Source of the DNA: Paenactinomyces guangxiensis
GTDB taxonomy: Bacteria > Bacillota > Bacilli > Thermoactinomycetales > Thermoactinomycetaceae
Reading direction: 5' to 3'
Assembly (NCBI RefSeq): GCF_016055185.1
Contig: NZ_JAECVR010000008.1
Span: 93,490 to 157,489 of the forward strand
Length of the DNA stretch: 64,000 bases
A program made the position numbers and the translations under genes. The notes under the pieces are model-generated. The model was not told the DNA's origin. It searched no databases and worked only from the letters and a program-made list of their open reading frames with translations. Positions within the stretch are counted from its first letter, which is position 1; every line of letters begins with the position of its first letter. This document shows, one piece after another, positions 6,989-15,985 of the stretch.

Positions 6989-9349
6989 TCAACGCAATTC
7001 AACAACGGTTACTCCTGCTCCCCCTTCACCATGAGAACCGAGTCTGAACTGCTTAACACTGCGGTGTTTCCGCAAAAACTCCTGTACACCCGAACGCAGG
7101 GCACCTGTCCCTTTTCCGTGGATCAGTGAAACCTGTTTATATCCCGCCAGGACCGAGTCATCCAAATATTTATCAATCTCTATGATCGCTTCTTCAACCA
7201 TTTTCCCCCGCAAATCAAGTTCGGGTCGTACATGATCTGTTGACCGTTTGATGGAAGAGCTTGGGGTTGGTGCAGAGTTTTTAGTCCCGGAAACCCGTTT
7301 TTCTATTTCCCGACGATGAACTTTCAGCTTTAGGATCCCTACCCGGACTTGAAACTCATCCTCACCCAAATCCTCCACAATCACTCCTTTTTGGTTGACT
7401 GAATGAACGAAAACCTCATCTCCGGGCTCAATCGTTTGCGCTTTAGCCGTATGACTTTTCACCTTATTGGGAAGTTTCATTTCCGGCACAGCTTGATCCA
7501 GGCGCTTTTTCGCTTCAATCAGCTGATGTTCTTTCATCTCCTGCGGTCGCGCTCTTGCCCATTCCCGCAATTGCCTGATCACTTCCTCCGCTTCCCGCTG
7601 GGCCGACGCAATGATCCGCCGGGCTTCTTGCCTAGCTTTTTCCCTGATTTGCGCTTTTTCTTCTTCCCACACATCAATTTGTTTCTTGAGATCTTCGACC
7701 AGCTGCTCGGCTTCTTCCCGCAGTTCCTCGGCTTTCTCCCGTTCTGCTGCTGCTTCTTTATGGTCATCCGTCAACGCGGTAATCATCTCTTCAAGACGAT
7801 TTTCTTCACTGGTCAGATGTTTTTTCGCCTCGTTGATAATCTCCGCCGGCAGTCCTAAGCGGCTGGAAATCGCAAACGCATTGCTCCGTCCGGGAACCCC
7901 GATTAAGAGCCGGTAGGTTGGACGCAACGTTTCAACATCAAATTCCACACTGGCATTGACCGCCAGCGGATGAGAGTGGGCAAACAATTTTAGTTCACTG
8001 TAATGGGTGGTCGCCACGACCAGACAACCCTGATCCATCACATGTTCCAAAATGGCAATCGCCAATGCCGCCCCTTCCGCCGGGTCCGTTCCCGCCCCTA
8101 ACTCATCAAATAAAACAAGGCTGTGGTTATCAATCACCTGTAAAATGCGAATAATGCTGGTCAGGTGGCTGGAAAAGGTGCTTAAGCTTTGTTCAATACT
8201 CTGTTCATCCCCAATATCGGCGTAGATGCCGCTAAAGACAGGCATGATGCTTTCTTCTTCCGCCGGAATGGGAAACCCGCTTTGAACCATCAGTGCAAAT
8301 AAACCGATGGTTTTCAGTGTAACCGTCTTGCCTCCGGTATTGGGTCCGGTGATAATAATGGCTTGTTGCTCTTCATTCATCTGAACATCAATGGGAACAA
8401 CCTCTTCCCGCGGAATCAGAGGGTGTCTGGCTTTTTTTAAGCGCATGGTCCGGTCCTCGGAGATGGCGGGACAAACCGCTTTCATGTCATAGGCAAAGCG
8501 GGCTTTGGCGAGAATGAAGTCAACTTCAGCCAGAATTGACAGATTCCGCTCCAGAGAAACTGCTTCCTCAGCCACTTCTGAAGTCAGTTGCCTTAAAATG
8601 CGTTCTATTTCTTTTTCTTCCGCCAGTTCCTGTTCACGCAGCTTGTTGTTCAACTGGACGACCGATTCAGGCTCAATAAATAAAGTCGCACCGGAAGCAG
8701 ACTGATCGTGGACGATCCCCCCGAAAGCAGTCCGGTACTCCTGTTTAACCGGAATCACATACCGATCATAGCGTTGTGTAATGATTGGCTCTTGCATCAT
8801 CTTCAAATAATGCGAGCTGCGGAGCATCTGGTTCAAAGTCTGATGAACCTGTTGACGAATTTGCCCGATCGTATGACGGATTTTGCCCAGCACCGGACTT
8901 GCCTGATCCGTCACCACTCCCTGATCGTCAATGCATGCCTCAATCCTTTTTTCCAGATGATCCAGGCTCTCAATCTGTTCAGTAAGTCCTCGCAAAATGG
9001 GCAGCGGGGCTGTATCTTCCTCCACCTGGCGAATCAGGGATTTACTTTTTCGACCGGCGGTGATCGTACTTGCCACATCAAGTAAATCCGCTTCACTGAG
9101 CAAACCGCCAATTTTAGCCCGTCGAATCGAAGAGCGGATATCACGCACTCCTCCTAAATGAACATCACCTTTCAGACGGAGAAGATCCATGCCTTCACTT
9201 GTTGCCTGCAAACGAATTTTCACTTCCTCAACCGAGGGTGAGGGTGTTACTTCTGCTACTTTTTCTTTCCCTAGCTGAGAAGATGCCCGATTTTTGACCA
9301 TCTCTCTCACTTGATTGAATTCCAATGGATTCAGCGTCCAATGCTCCAC
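6989..9349 (-). CDS. mutS2: Endonuclease MutS2 (RqcU-type ribosome-collision ATPase)
   Basis: This 786-residue MutS-family ATPase lacks the mismatch-recognition domain. It has the MutS core, the Walker A GPNTGGKT near residue 335, Walker B LVLFDELGAGTDP, a long coiled coil (about 515-625) and a C-terminal Smr nuclease domain with LDLRG and HGKGTGALR. In Bacillus MutS2 acts on collided ribosomes and branched DNA. I place the start at the GTG at 9349 (AGAGGTG 8 bases before it). An upstream in-frame start at 9427 is rejected, because an extended -10 (TGTTATAAT) lies between them and would leave it untranscribed. The gene belongs to the conserved pheST-zapA-cvpA-polX-mutS2 neighbourhood. Confidence 0.93.
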   Translation of the reverse strand: MEHWTLNPLEFNQVREMVKNRASSQLGKEKVAEVTPSPSVEEVKIRLQATSEGMDLLRLKGDVHLGGVRDIRSSIRRAKIGGLLSEADLLDVASTITAGRKSKSLIRQVEEDTAPLPILRGLTEQIESLDHLEKRIEACIDDQGVVTDQASPVLGKIRHTIGQIRQQVHQTLNQMLRSSHYLKMMQEPIITQRYDRYVIPVKQEYRTAFGGIVHDQSASGATLFIEPESVVQLNNKLREQELAEEKEIERILRQLTSEVAEEAVSLERNLSILAEVDFILAKARFAYDMKAVCPAISEDRTMRLKKARHPLIPREEVVPIDVQMNEEQQAIIITGPNTGGKTVTLKTIGLFALMVQSGFPIPAEEESIMPVFSGIYADIGDEQSIEQSLSTFSSHLTSIIRILQVIDNHSLVLFDELGAGTDPAEGAALAIAILEHVMDQGCLVVATTHYSELKLFAHSHPLAVNASVEFDVETLRPTYRLLIGVPGRSNAFAISSRLGLPAEIINEAKKHLTSEENRLEEMITALTDDHKEAAAEREKAEELREEAEQLVEDLKKQIDVWEEEKAQIREKARQEARRIIASAQREAEEVIRQLREWARARPQEMKEHQLIEAKKRLDQAVPEMKLPNKVKSHTAKAQTIEPGDEVFVHSVNQKGVIVEDLGEDEFQVRVGILKLKVHRREIEKRVSGTKNSAPTPSSSIKRSTDHVRPELDLRGKMVEEAIIEIDKYLDDSVLAGYKQVSLIHGKGTGALRSGVQEFLRKHRSVKQFRLGSHGEGGAGVTVVELR

Positions 9350-9383
9350 GCCGGCAACACCTCTGTCTAAAAAATCCTCCTCT

Positions 9384-9392
9384 ATTATAACA
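9384..9392 (-). promoter_or_regulatory. Extended -10 promoter of mutS2
   Basis: The minus strand reads TGTTATAAT, a consensus -10 with the TGn extension. The predicted transcript start is near 9377, with the GTG start of mutS2 28 bases beyond. No convincing -35 is needed or seen. Confidence 0.6.
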
Positions 9393-9479
9393 TGACCTTC
9401 GTGCACTTTCTGTTTAACTAACACCAATTTGAAGCAAAATAACGGTGCCCTTTTAACCTCTGATGGAAGGAGGAACCCG

Positions 9480-9815
9480 ATGCGTCATTTTATCCGCTTT
9501 TTGAGTTGTTTATCAGTGTTACTTCTTGTGAACATGATGGTACCGGGATTTTCATCCAACGGGCTGATTTATACATGTTTAGCTGCTCTAGTTATCACAG
9601 TCACCAGCTGGTTCATCGAAACATTGCTTGGACGTGATATTTCTCCCTTTGCCAGAGGAGTGATCGGGATGGGGACCACTGCACTCATCCTTTTGCTGGC
9701 TCCTCCTGTTATTCCCGCTTTTCAAACCCGTCTCCTCGGTATCATTCTAAGCGCGTTACTTGTCGGCTTTATCGATATTTTTGTCCCTGTGGGTGCCAGA
9801 TTTACTACGAAATAA
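9480..9815 (+). CDS. YvlD-like membrane protein (phage holin superfamily IV)
   Basis: This 111-residue protein has four predicted membrane helices separated by short loops, matching in size and layout the Pfam Phage_holin_4_2/YvlD family. In Bacillus these proteins are linked to membrane or envelope stress; none is a proven holin in this setting. The ATG at 9480 follows AAGGAGG by 7 bases. It is divergent from mutS2 and convergent with sleB, sharing a terminator with it. There is no sign of phage genes nearby, so a lysis role is unlikely. Confidence 0.7.
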   Translation: MRHFIRFLSCLSVLLLVNMMVPGFSSNGLIYTCLAALVITVTSWFIETLLGRDISPFARGVIGMGTTALILLLAPPVIPAFQTRLLGIILSALLVGFIDIFVPVGARFTTK

Positions 9816-9851
9816 AAATCGAGCCATACGTGATGCATGGCCCGATTTTTT
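9814..9851. terminator. Shared terminator between the YvlD-like gene and sleB
   Basis: AAAAATCG plus GCCAT pair with ATGGC plus CGATTTTT around a short loop. An A-run lies on one side and a T-run on the other, suiting both convergent genes. Confidence 0.75.
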
Positions 9852-9863
9852 GTGTGTCTGTGT

Positions 9864-10862
9864 TTATCGGGTGAAAATGTGCTTCCCGATCCTTTTAATC
9901 TGTGGCCGGTTCCAGATCCAATTTGATGTCGCCCGCGCAGGGTTGAAATAGTAGAGGGCACCACCGGACGGATCCCAGCCGTTCAGGGCATCCATGACTG
10001 CTTTTTTCGCGGATTCACTGGGTTCCAACCAGATTTGCCCGTCTGCCACAGCCTCAAACGCTAAGGGTTGAAAGACGACACCGGAAATGGTATTGGGAAA
10101 TTTCTCGCTTTCAATCCGGTTAAGGATCACTGCAGCAACTGCCACTTGACCGATATAAGGCTCTCCCCTCGACTCGGAATGAACAGCCTGGGCGAAAAGC
10201 CTTAAGTCGTTCTGGCTGAAGCCATGTGAAGACTTCGGAACCCGAGCCGGAGCCCGGCGGGCCTGTGGTTGCGGCGGACGGTATTTCTTCGTGGCCGCCC
10301 GTAACTTGGTTAAGGTCTCCGGTCCGGCTATTCCGTCAATCTTCAAACCAAATTCATACTGGAAAAGCCGTACCGCACGGTAAGTTCGATTCCCAAAAAC
10401 CCCATCTGTTTTTCCCGTATAGAATCCGATAAACTTCAAGCGGCCCTGAAGATCGGCAACATCTCCCCCTCGTGCCCCTTTCTTCAGTGTCAATCCTTTC
10501 GGCCTCACACCCGGACGCCAATTCTTTGTGGCTTTCCATAGTTTTAATTTTGTTTTGGGGCCAACCAGTCCGTCCACTTTCATCCCGAAGCGGTATTGAA
10601 AGAGGCGTACCGCATTATTGGTTCGGGTGGAGAAGATACCGTCCACTTTTCCCGTATAAAAACCGAGAAATTTGAGCCGTCCCTGCAGCTCATAAACATC
10701 TCCTCCCCGCGCCCCAATTTTTAAGATACCAGGGCCAAAAGCATGGTAATGAGAAGTGCCTTTTAACTGAAACGCGGCCAACTCTTGTCCGGCGCTAACG
10801 GTAAATATTCCTGCAACCAGAATACAGGTGAGAATAAGATAAACAGTTTTTCGGATGCGCAT
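9864..10862 (-). CDS. sleB: Spore cortex-lytic enzyme SleB
   Basis: SleB is a lytic transglycosylase-type enzyme that digests the spore cortex during germination. The 332 residues comprise a signal peptide (about 1-30), two peptidoglycan-binding repeats (about 47-110 and 122-187, each with RGGDVxxLQGRLKF) and a C-terminal hydrolase-2 catalytic domain (about 210-332). The catalytic-region motif is HSESRGEPYIGQVAVAAVILNR. Most SleB proteins have one binding repeat; two is longer than usual. The ribosome site before the ATG is weak. No ypeB, the usual partner, follows it. A TGTATA-N17-AATAATA stretch upstream could be a forespore (sigma-G) promoter. Confidence 0.9.
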   Translation of the reverse strand: MRIRKTVYLILTCILVAGIFTVSAGQELAAFQLKGTSHYHAFGPGILKIGARGGDVYELQGRLKFLGFYTGKVDGIFSTRTNNAVRLFQYRFGMKVDGLVGPKTKLKLWKATKNWRPGVRPKGLTLKKGARGGDVADLQGRLKFIGFYTGKTDGVFGNRTYRAVRLFQYEFGLKIDGIAGPETLTKLRAATKKYRPPQPQARRAPARVPKSSHGFSQNDLRLFAQAVHSESRGEPYIGQVAVAAVILNRIESEKFPNTISGVVFQPLAFEAVADGQIWLEPSESAKKAVMDALNGWDPSGGALYYFNPARATSNWIWNRPQIKRIGKHIFTR

Positions 10863-10948
10863 AGCAAAACCACAACCCTTTCAAGGTTGAAATTCTGCTG
10901 TTATTATTCCGATATTTTGTTTCTCTATACACACAAAGAAAACGGGGA

Positions 10949-12676
10949 CTACTTTCCTTTTTTCAACCTTTTTCTGAGATCCTTCAGCGGCATCGTATTA
11001 ATCACATCCTGTTTCTCCAGCCATCCCCGGCGGGCCGTCGCGATCCCGAAAAAAATATTGGCCAGCCCTTCGGCAGAATGCGCATCTGTATTAATCGTAA
11101 ACGTGAGTCCATATTCTTCTTTTGCTTTTTTCAACAGCTCATCATTTAAATCAAGGCGATGGGGATTGGCATTCAATTCCAAAATCGTACCCGTATCCGC
11201 CGCTGTTTGAAAGAGATCATCAATATCCACTTGATACGGATCCCTGCGCTGAATTAGACGCCCCGTAGGATGGGCGATAATGTCTACATGGGGGTTTTCC
11301 ATCGCTTCCACGATTCTGCGGGTCATTGTTTTCTCATCCTGGCGGAAACTGCTGTGGATCGAAGCAATGACGATATCCATCTGTTCCAGTAATTCATCCG
11401 GAAAATCCAGCCGTCCGTCAGGCAGGATATCCATCTCAGTCCCCCTCAAAATTGTAAAGTTCTCCAGCTCTTCATTTACCTTTTGAATCTCTTCCCACTG
11501 CTCAAAGATCTCATCCATGGTCAGCCCGCTGGCCACTTTTAAAGACTGCGAGTGATCTGTTATGGCAATATACTCATATCCCCGTTCCTGTGCCGCCTTT
11601 GCCATCTTGTAGATACTGTCGGCCCCGTCACTGTAAAGGCTGTGCATATGTAAATCTCCTCGGTAATCTTCGATCCGGATAAGTTCGGGAAGCTCCCCCT
11701 GCTCCGCCTTTTCCATTTCCCCGCGATCTTCCCGCAGTTCAGGAGGGATATACGGCAGCTCCAGATGGGAAAAAAAATCCGCTTCATCAGCAAATGTTTT
11801 TGTTTCCTCTGTCTCCGGGTTAAAAATCCCGTATTCACTCACTTTCCAGCCATACTGTTTGGCGCGTTGACGTATGCGTACATTATGCTCTTTAGAGCCC
11901 GTAAAATGATGCCAGGCACTGGCAAATTGATCCGGTGTGACCAGACGGACATCGACGGACATCTCAATCCCTTCCGCCTCGACGATAACGCTTACTTTGG
12001 TTTCCCCCTGGTTGACAACTTCAACTACTTCCGGCAGGGACACAATCCACTCGCTCACTTCTCCGGGCTCCCGGGTGGCCACCACAAAATCAATATCCTT
12101 GATCGTTTCCCTCAGCCGGCGGATACTGCCGGCCATCTCCACCCGTATAATCTTCTCGCCCTTTGCCAATTGTTCTTTGAACCGATGCGCGACCCGTAAC
12201 GCTTCATGAAGCAGGCGCCTTTCCGGCCGCTTTCCAAACCGGGCTATCTCCTCCAGTATTTTTTGCTCTTTTTTGGGGCCGAATCCAGGCAGTTCGCGAA
12301 TCTGCTGCTGTTCGGCCGCTGTTTGCAGTGCTTGAAGATTAGTGATATCCAATTCACGATATAACGTGTAGATCGACTTCGGACCGAGCCCCGGTATATG
12401 AAGCAAATCGGGCAACTCAGGCGGAAGCTGTTGCCGCAGCTCTTCCAGTTGGCCAGACCTTCCTGTCGCAATAATCTCTTCAATCACCCCCGCCGTCCCT
12501 TTGCCCACTCCCGGTAATTCTTCCAGGTGATCTCTCAACTCTGCCACAGCATGACGGCTGTTTTCCACCGACCGTGCCGCTCTCCGATAAGCATTTACCT
12601 TAAAAGGATTTTCCCCGCTCAATTCCATAAAATCAGCGAGCTCGTTTAAAATCGCTGCGATTTGTGCGTTTGTCAT
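10949..12676 (-). CDS. polX: DNA polymerase X family protein (PolX)
   Basis: PolX is a repair polymerase with a 3'-5' exonuclease. The 575 residues contain a helix-hairpin-helix N-terminal domain, a nucleotidyltransferase palm with the metal pair IKDIDFV near residue 200 and DVRLV near 243, and a C-terminal PHP phosphoesterase domain starting at DLHMHSLYSDG (about 340). HSSF, HPTGR and NTDAH supply later metal ligands. The start ATG at 12676 has AGGAGG 9-10 bases before it; a TTG three bases earlier is possible. In Bacillus polX directly follows cvpA; here 10.8 kb separates them. It probably shares a transcript with sleB, since no terminator is seen between. Confidence 0.92.
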   Translation of the reverse strand: MTNAQIAAILNELADFMELSGENPFKVNAYRRAARSVENSRHAVAELRDHLEELPGVGKGTAGVIEEIIATGRSGQLEELRQQLPPELPDLLHIPGLGPKSIYTLYRELDITNLQALQTAAEQQQIRELPGFGPKKEQKILEEIARFGKRPERRLLHEALRVAHRFKEQLAKGEKIIRVEMAGSIRRLRETIKDIDFVVATREPGEVSEWIVSLPEVVEVVNQGETKVSVIVEAEGIEMSVDVRLVTPDQFASAWHHFTGSKEHNVRIRQRAKQYGWKVSEYGIFNPETEETKTFADEADFFSHLELPYIPPELREDRGEMEKAEQGELPELIRIEDYRGDLHMHSLYSDGADSIYKMAKAAQERGYEYIAITDHSQSLKVASGLTMDEIFEQWEEIQKVNEELENFTILRGTEMDILPDGRLDFPDELLEQMDIVIASIHSSFRQDEKTMTRRIVEAMENPHVDIIAHPTGRLIQRRDPYQVDIDDLFQTAADTGTILELNANPHRLDLNDELLKKAKEEYGLTFTINTDAHSAEGLANIFFGIATARRGWLEKQDVINTMPLKDLRKRLKKGK

Positions 12677-12775
12677 CAAACTCCACCTCCTGGCGTTATT
12701 TTTCCCCGGCCACCCGATTGGTAGCCTCCCTGATCCATGGAGATCCGAAGGACCAGAAAAAAGACTGCCGGCTAG

Positions 12776-13245
12776 TTATTCATCTTCGTCAAGATCAACT
12801 TCACGGATAATTAATTTTTTGATTTCATCCGGAAAGCTCTCTTGTTCAGCAAATAAATGGATAAATTCAACCGGATACTCTTTACACATGCTAGAGCGCA
12901 GCATTGCCGTCACCCAGGCGGTGATCTTTTGCAACTCCTTGACTTCCCAGACAGACCAGTATGGAAAAGACTCGATCTTTTCTTGCAAGTCTTTGATGCC
13001 TGAATCCAACGTTTCCAAGCAAAGGACAAAGGTATGCGGGACTTCAATAATAGCCAGATAACCAGCCCTGTCATCAGAAAACTTTGGTCCAGGATATCTA
13101 TGTGTTGCTGTATTGTTGATTCATACAGTCTCTTTACATTTATGAAATGCCACTCCAACTCATCACATACTCTTTTCTGTTCGTTTCGATTCGCGCCAAC
13201 TTCTAAACCAACGATCACACTAAGTCGAAGAATACCTGAAAACAA
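12776..13245 (-). pseudogene. Frameshifted hypothetical gene
   Basis: Two overlapping minus-strand frames each read like part of one protein. The first (from 13245 to about 13110) includes EVGANRNEQKRVCDELEWHF. The second (from about 13120 to 12776) includes RYPGPKFSDDRAGYLAIIEV and ends in the acidic tail EVDLDEDE. The second frame has no usable start except a TTG at 13018, well inside the protein-like part. I infer one ancestral gene with a one-base shift between 13090 and 13125. It could instead be a short live gene from the TTG. The family is not recognised. Confidence 0.4.
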
Positions 13246-13472
13246 TTTTAAAAATAATTTATATATAATTAAATAAAATAATTCTATGTTAGCTTGATAT
13301 TCTTACGAAATGTTTTTAACAATGGATAATATATCCAATTAATGCTTTATAATGGAATTAAGAATGATTTTAAAGATTTTTCGCACCGGAAACCGAACAC
13401 ATGTGTAATTCTTTCACTTAATTTTCTTTCACTTTTATGTCTGTTTAGTATAAAAGAATACGAGGTGAGGAA

Positions 13473-13658
13473 ATGAGCAAAAAAATAGAAACCCAGCGAA
13501 TGGATATACGGGTTCCAGTTCAGTTGCTGAAAGAAATAGAGAAATACCAGGAACAACAAGGAATCCATCTCCAACTGCAAAATAAATGTCACCAGTGATC
13601 AACTGCAATGCTGGAGCCAGTTCGTAAAGGATTGTCAGACTTGCGGGAGGGGAAATGA
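13473..13658 (+). pseudogene. Ribbon-helix-helix (CopG/Arc-type) protein gene with in-frame TGA
   Basis: After a GAGGTGAGG ribosome site, the frame starts MSKKIETQRMDIRVPVQLLK and continues EIEKYQEQQG, the strand-helix pattern of small ribbon-helix-helix DNA-binding proteins. A TGA at 13596-13598 stops it after 41 codons. The same frame then resumes with AMLEPVRKGLSDLREGK and a TGA at 13656, a typical second helix for this fold. So a 61-residue regulator or antitoxin has been interrupted, probably by a point mutation plus nearby changes. Read-through is not excluded. No toxin partner is visible. Confidence 0.55.
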
Positions 13659-13678
13659 TCCCCTCCCGCAAGTCTGAC
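13634..13678. repeat. Perfect 20-base-pair hairpin enclosing a stop codon
   Basis: The arms 13634-13653 and 13659-13678 are perfectly complementary, with a 5-base loop AATGA that contains the TGA of the ribbon-helix-helix frame. There is no T-run after it. The left arm also encodes that frame's last residues. It could terminate or stabilise a transcript, or be the scar of a small palindromic insertion. Confidence 0.6.
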
Positions 13679-13753
13679 GTACTGATTCATCTCACGCTTA
13701 TAGAAGCGGGAGTCTTCTCGGTGCATTATGATAAATAATGTGACAAATATATC

Positions 13754-15901
13754 TCACAACGGGCTATTAAAAAACGATGTCTTATCATTTTCTTCCAACC
13801 ACAAAATGCTTGTCACACCGCGGGGATAATATTTGCTGCCGGCAATTTTGCCGGAAATGATCTGGTCACTCCAGCTCCAGACAGACAGTGCCGGGTGGGT
13901 CAGCCATTTCACATGGGCCGAATCTGCGCGGGCTCCTTTTTCATCCCATTTCCAGCCAAGAATTTTTCTCGCAACGAACTGGCAAAGGTAAATTTTACTC
14001 AACCAGGAGTTGTTGCTCGTAGAGGAAATTTTCCAGCCGCCATCTTCAAACAGGCAGATTCCTTCTGTGAGCACTGTCCTAAGATGGGTCTTTAAGGCCC
14101 GGATATAGGCCCCAAAACGTCCGTCTTCCTTAAGAGCTTCAGCACAGTTTGTAAAATACGGAAACAGCAGTCCCTCAATCGCGGGGATGATTTTGGAATC
14201 ATTTCCCTCGCCAATCACCGCCGGAATGTACCCACCCGGAGTGACGTGGCTGACGATGGTGCCGGCGCATTTTTCCGCCTGGGCACCTGCTTCTTTAGCC
14301 AGATCAGGCTTGCCGTTTTCCGCAAACAGTTTTTCAAGAGCAATATAGGAGGCCCAGATCTTCCCTGCAAGGTAAATATTGTTCCTTGCCTGTCCAAGTG
14401 AAACATCCAGGCTGTCATAAGTGGTAATTTCCGCTCCTCCCATAACCCGGGACGAATCAAGCCCCATCAGTCCGTTGCGTTTTTCAGGCTCCGGATGGTC
14501 ACGGTTCAGCATGCTTTCAAAACATCTGACAAACAGGTCGAAATGGCCTTTCAGCCACTCCTTGTCCCCGGTCTGCTCTACATAGACGGCAGCAGTCAAA
14601 ATCCAGTTCACCAGCTGCTCATGTGTCATATGGGAGAAGCAGCCATCCAGGCCGTACAACTCATAAGAAGAGTACCCCGGGCGTGATATGGTGTTGGCTA
14701 CCCCCATATCATGAGTAAAGCTGATGCCGCCGGGATATTCGGTATCATCCCCGGGAAAGCGAACCGTATCTTCATAGCTGAAACGTTTGACAAACATATC
14801 AAGTTCATTTCTCACGGTCCACGGATTCATTCTCAGTTCAAAAAACAGCTGGTCAACCGTCAGATCAAATGTGTTCATCATGCGATATTCGCCTTCATTG
14901 ACTACCCAGAACGGCTCTCCATCCGCGTCAAGCAACTGGGTGGAACCATAATAACTGCGGATTGAGTGGATAAGCATAAACTTTTGATCATCGGATAAGT
15001 GATCAGCCTGTTCCACCAACTCATTTGCCTCTTTGCATTGTTCCGCGATTTCGGAAAAATGGTCAAGCGCAAAGGCAGCGACCGACTCAATGTCAGGGAA
15101 ATAGCGGGTATAGTAATAGGAAGTATCCATTCCGGCTGTGACGACCCCTCCACGGTAAAAACAAACAGCGAATTGGTATGTGCACCGTTCTCCGGGCGGT
15201 ACATCGACAACGAGTGTCGCAAGTGAACCGAGTCCAAAGGTCCAGTTCTCTTCCTGCGGAGTTGTAAGGACATTTTCAATACTGAAATGCGTCGCAGACT
15301 TCACACCCGGATCTTTTGAAACAATCGCAGTAATCCGCCCTTGCCCAACTCCTGTCATTCCTTCACTTGTGTCATCCAGTCTGCGCATGGAGCTGTACGG
15401 ATCACTGCCTTGGTAGCCGAAAAATGCACGGCGCGGCTTCCTTCCTTTGGTGTTGTCAACTGTCAGTTCGGCCAGGACAGCTGGCACGAGCGCCAGTTTC
15501 AGTTCCGTCTCCGTTGCTGCTGCCGGGTCAGGTACTGACCGGGCCTGTGAATAGATGGTAAAGCTCAAGTCCCCGGCCGTCCATGTGTCTGTACCCAGCT
15601 TGAAATCCCTCTTCACGCGATCCCTTGAAAAAGGAATAATGATCCTTGGCTTATCAGGATTGGGATCCATATTTTCAATATCATAGCGTTTACTGTCATC
15701 CTCATCCACTGATACAAAAAAGGGGAGAGCTTCATAAATCCCTTCCCGGTCCAAAGACTCAGCCCCAATATAAACATTCTGGCGCGGAGGCCGGCCAAGC
15801 TCAAGGTCAAGACCGCCGCCGTTCCCTGGAAAGCCGAGTGTAAAACTTGAAAATGCACCAATGGGTGAGTGGTGAGCATTGAAAAACATGTTCCGATTCA
15901 T
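13754..15901 (-). CDS. xynB: Beta-xylosidase, glycoside hydrolase family 52
   Basis: This cytoplasmic enzyme releases xylose from the non-reducing end of imported xylo-oligosaccharides. Its 715 residues match the GH52 family from end to end, starting FFNAHHSPIGAF and ending RGVTSILWLEE. The family's nucleophile Glu is in VVNEGEYRMMNTFDL (about residue 345), and the acid/base Asp region is EITTYDSLDVSLGQARNN (about 505). There is no signal peptide. The ATG at 15901 has GGGGG 5 bases before it; an ATG six codons upstream lacks a good site. It is the last gene of the importer operon, 67 bases after the inner-membrane gene xynG. Confidence 0.95.
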   Translation of the reverse strand: MNRNMFFNAHHSPIGAFSSFTLGFPGNGGGLDLELGRPPRQNVYIGAESLDREGIYEALPFFVSVDEDDSKRYDIENMDPNPDKPRIIIPFSRDRVKRDFKLGTDTWTAGDLSFTIYSQARSVPDPAAATETELKLALVPAVLAELTVDNTKGRKPRRAFFGYQGSDPYSSMRRLDDTSEGMTGVGQGRITAIVSKDPGVKSATHFSIENVLTTPQEENWTFGLGSLATLVVDVPPGERCTYQFAVCFYRGGVVTAGMDTSYYYTRYFPDIESVAAFALDHFSEIAEQCKEANELVEQADHLSDDQKFMLIHSIRSYYGSTQLLDADGEPFWVVNEGEYRMMNTFDLTVDQLFFELRMNPWTVRNELDMFVKRFSYEDTVRFPGDDTEYPGGISFTHDMGVANTISRPGYSSYELYGLDGCFSHMTHEQLVNWILTAAVYVEQTGDKEWLKGHFDLFVRCFESMLNRDHPEPEKRNGLMGLDSSRVMGGAEITTYDSLDVSLGQARNNIYLAGKIWASYIALEKLFAENGKPDLAKEAGAQAEKCAGTIVSHVTPGGYIPAVIGEGNDSKIIPAIEGLLFPYFTNCAEALKEDGRFGAYIRALKTHLRTVLTEGICLFEDGGWKISSTSNNSWLSKIYLCQFVARKILGWKWDEKGARADSAHVKWLTHPALSVWSWSDQIISGKIAGSKYYPRGVTSILWLEENDKTSFFNSPL

Positions 15902-15985
15902 CAAATCCCCCACTTTCATTTTTTGAGAGACTGGTCCTCTCCAAAGAGACTGCTGTATTTATAAACAGGTTCTATCCGAAAAACT

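Noticed and set aside
7403..7858. Plus-strand frames of 151 and 101 codons inside mutS2
   Set aside because: They are antisense shadows of the coiled-coil region of mutS2, with no ribosome sites and no family resemblance.
9350..9427. Longer MutS2 start at 9427
   Set aside because: A consensus extended -10 promoter lies inside the extra stretch, and MutS2 homologues start at the later position.
9480..9815. Prophage lysis module from the holin-like gene and the nearby SleB hydrolase
   Set aside because: The membrane protein belongs to the YvlD type, the hydrolase is a spore cortex enzyme, and no phage structural gene is present.
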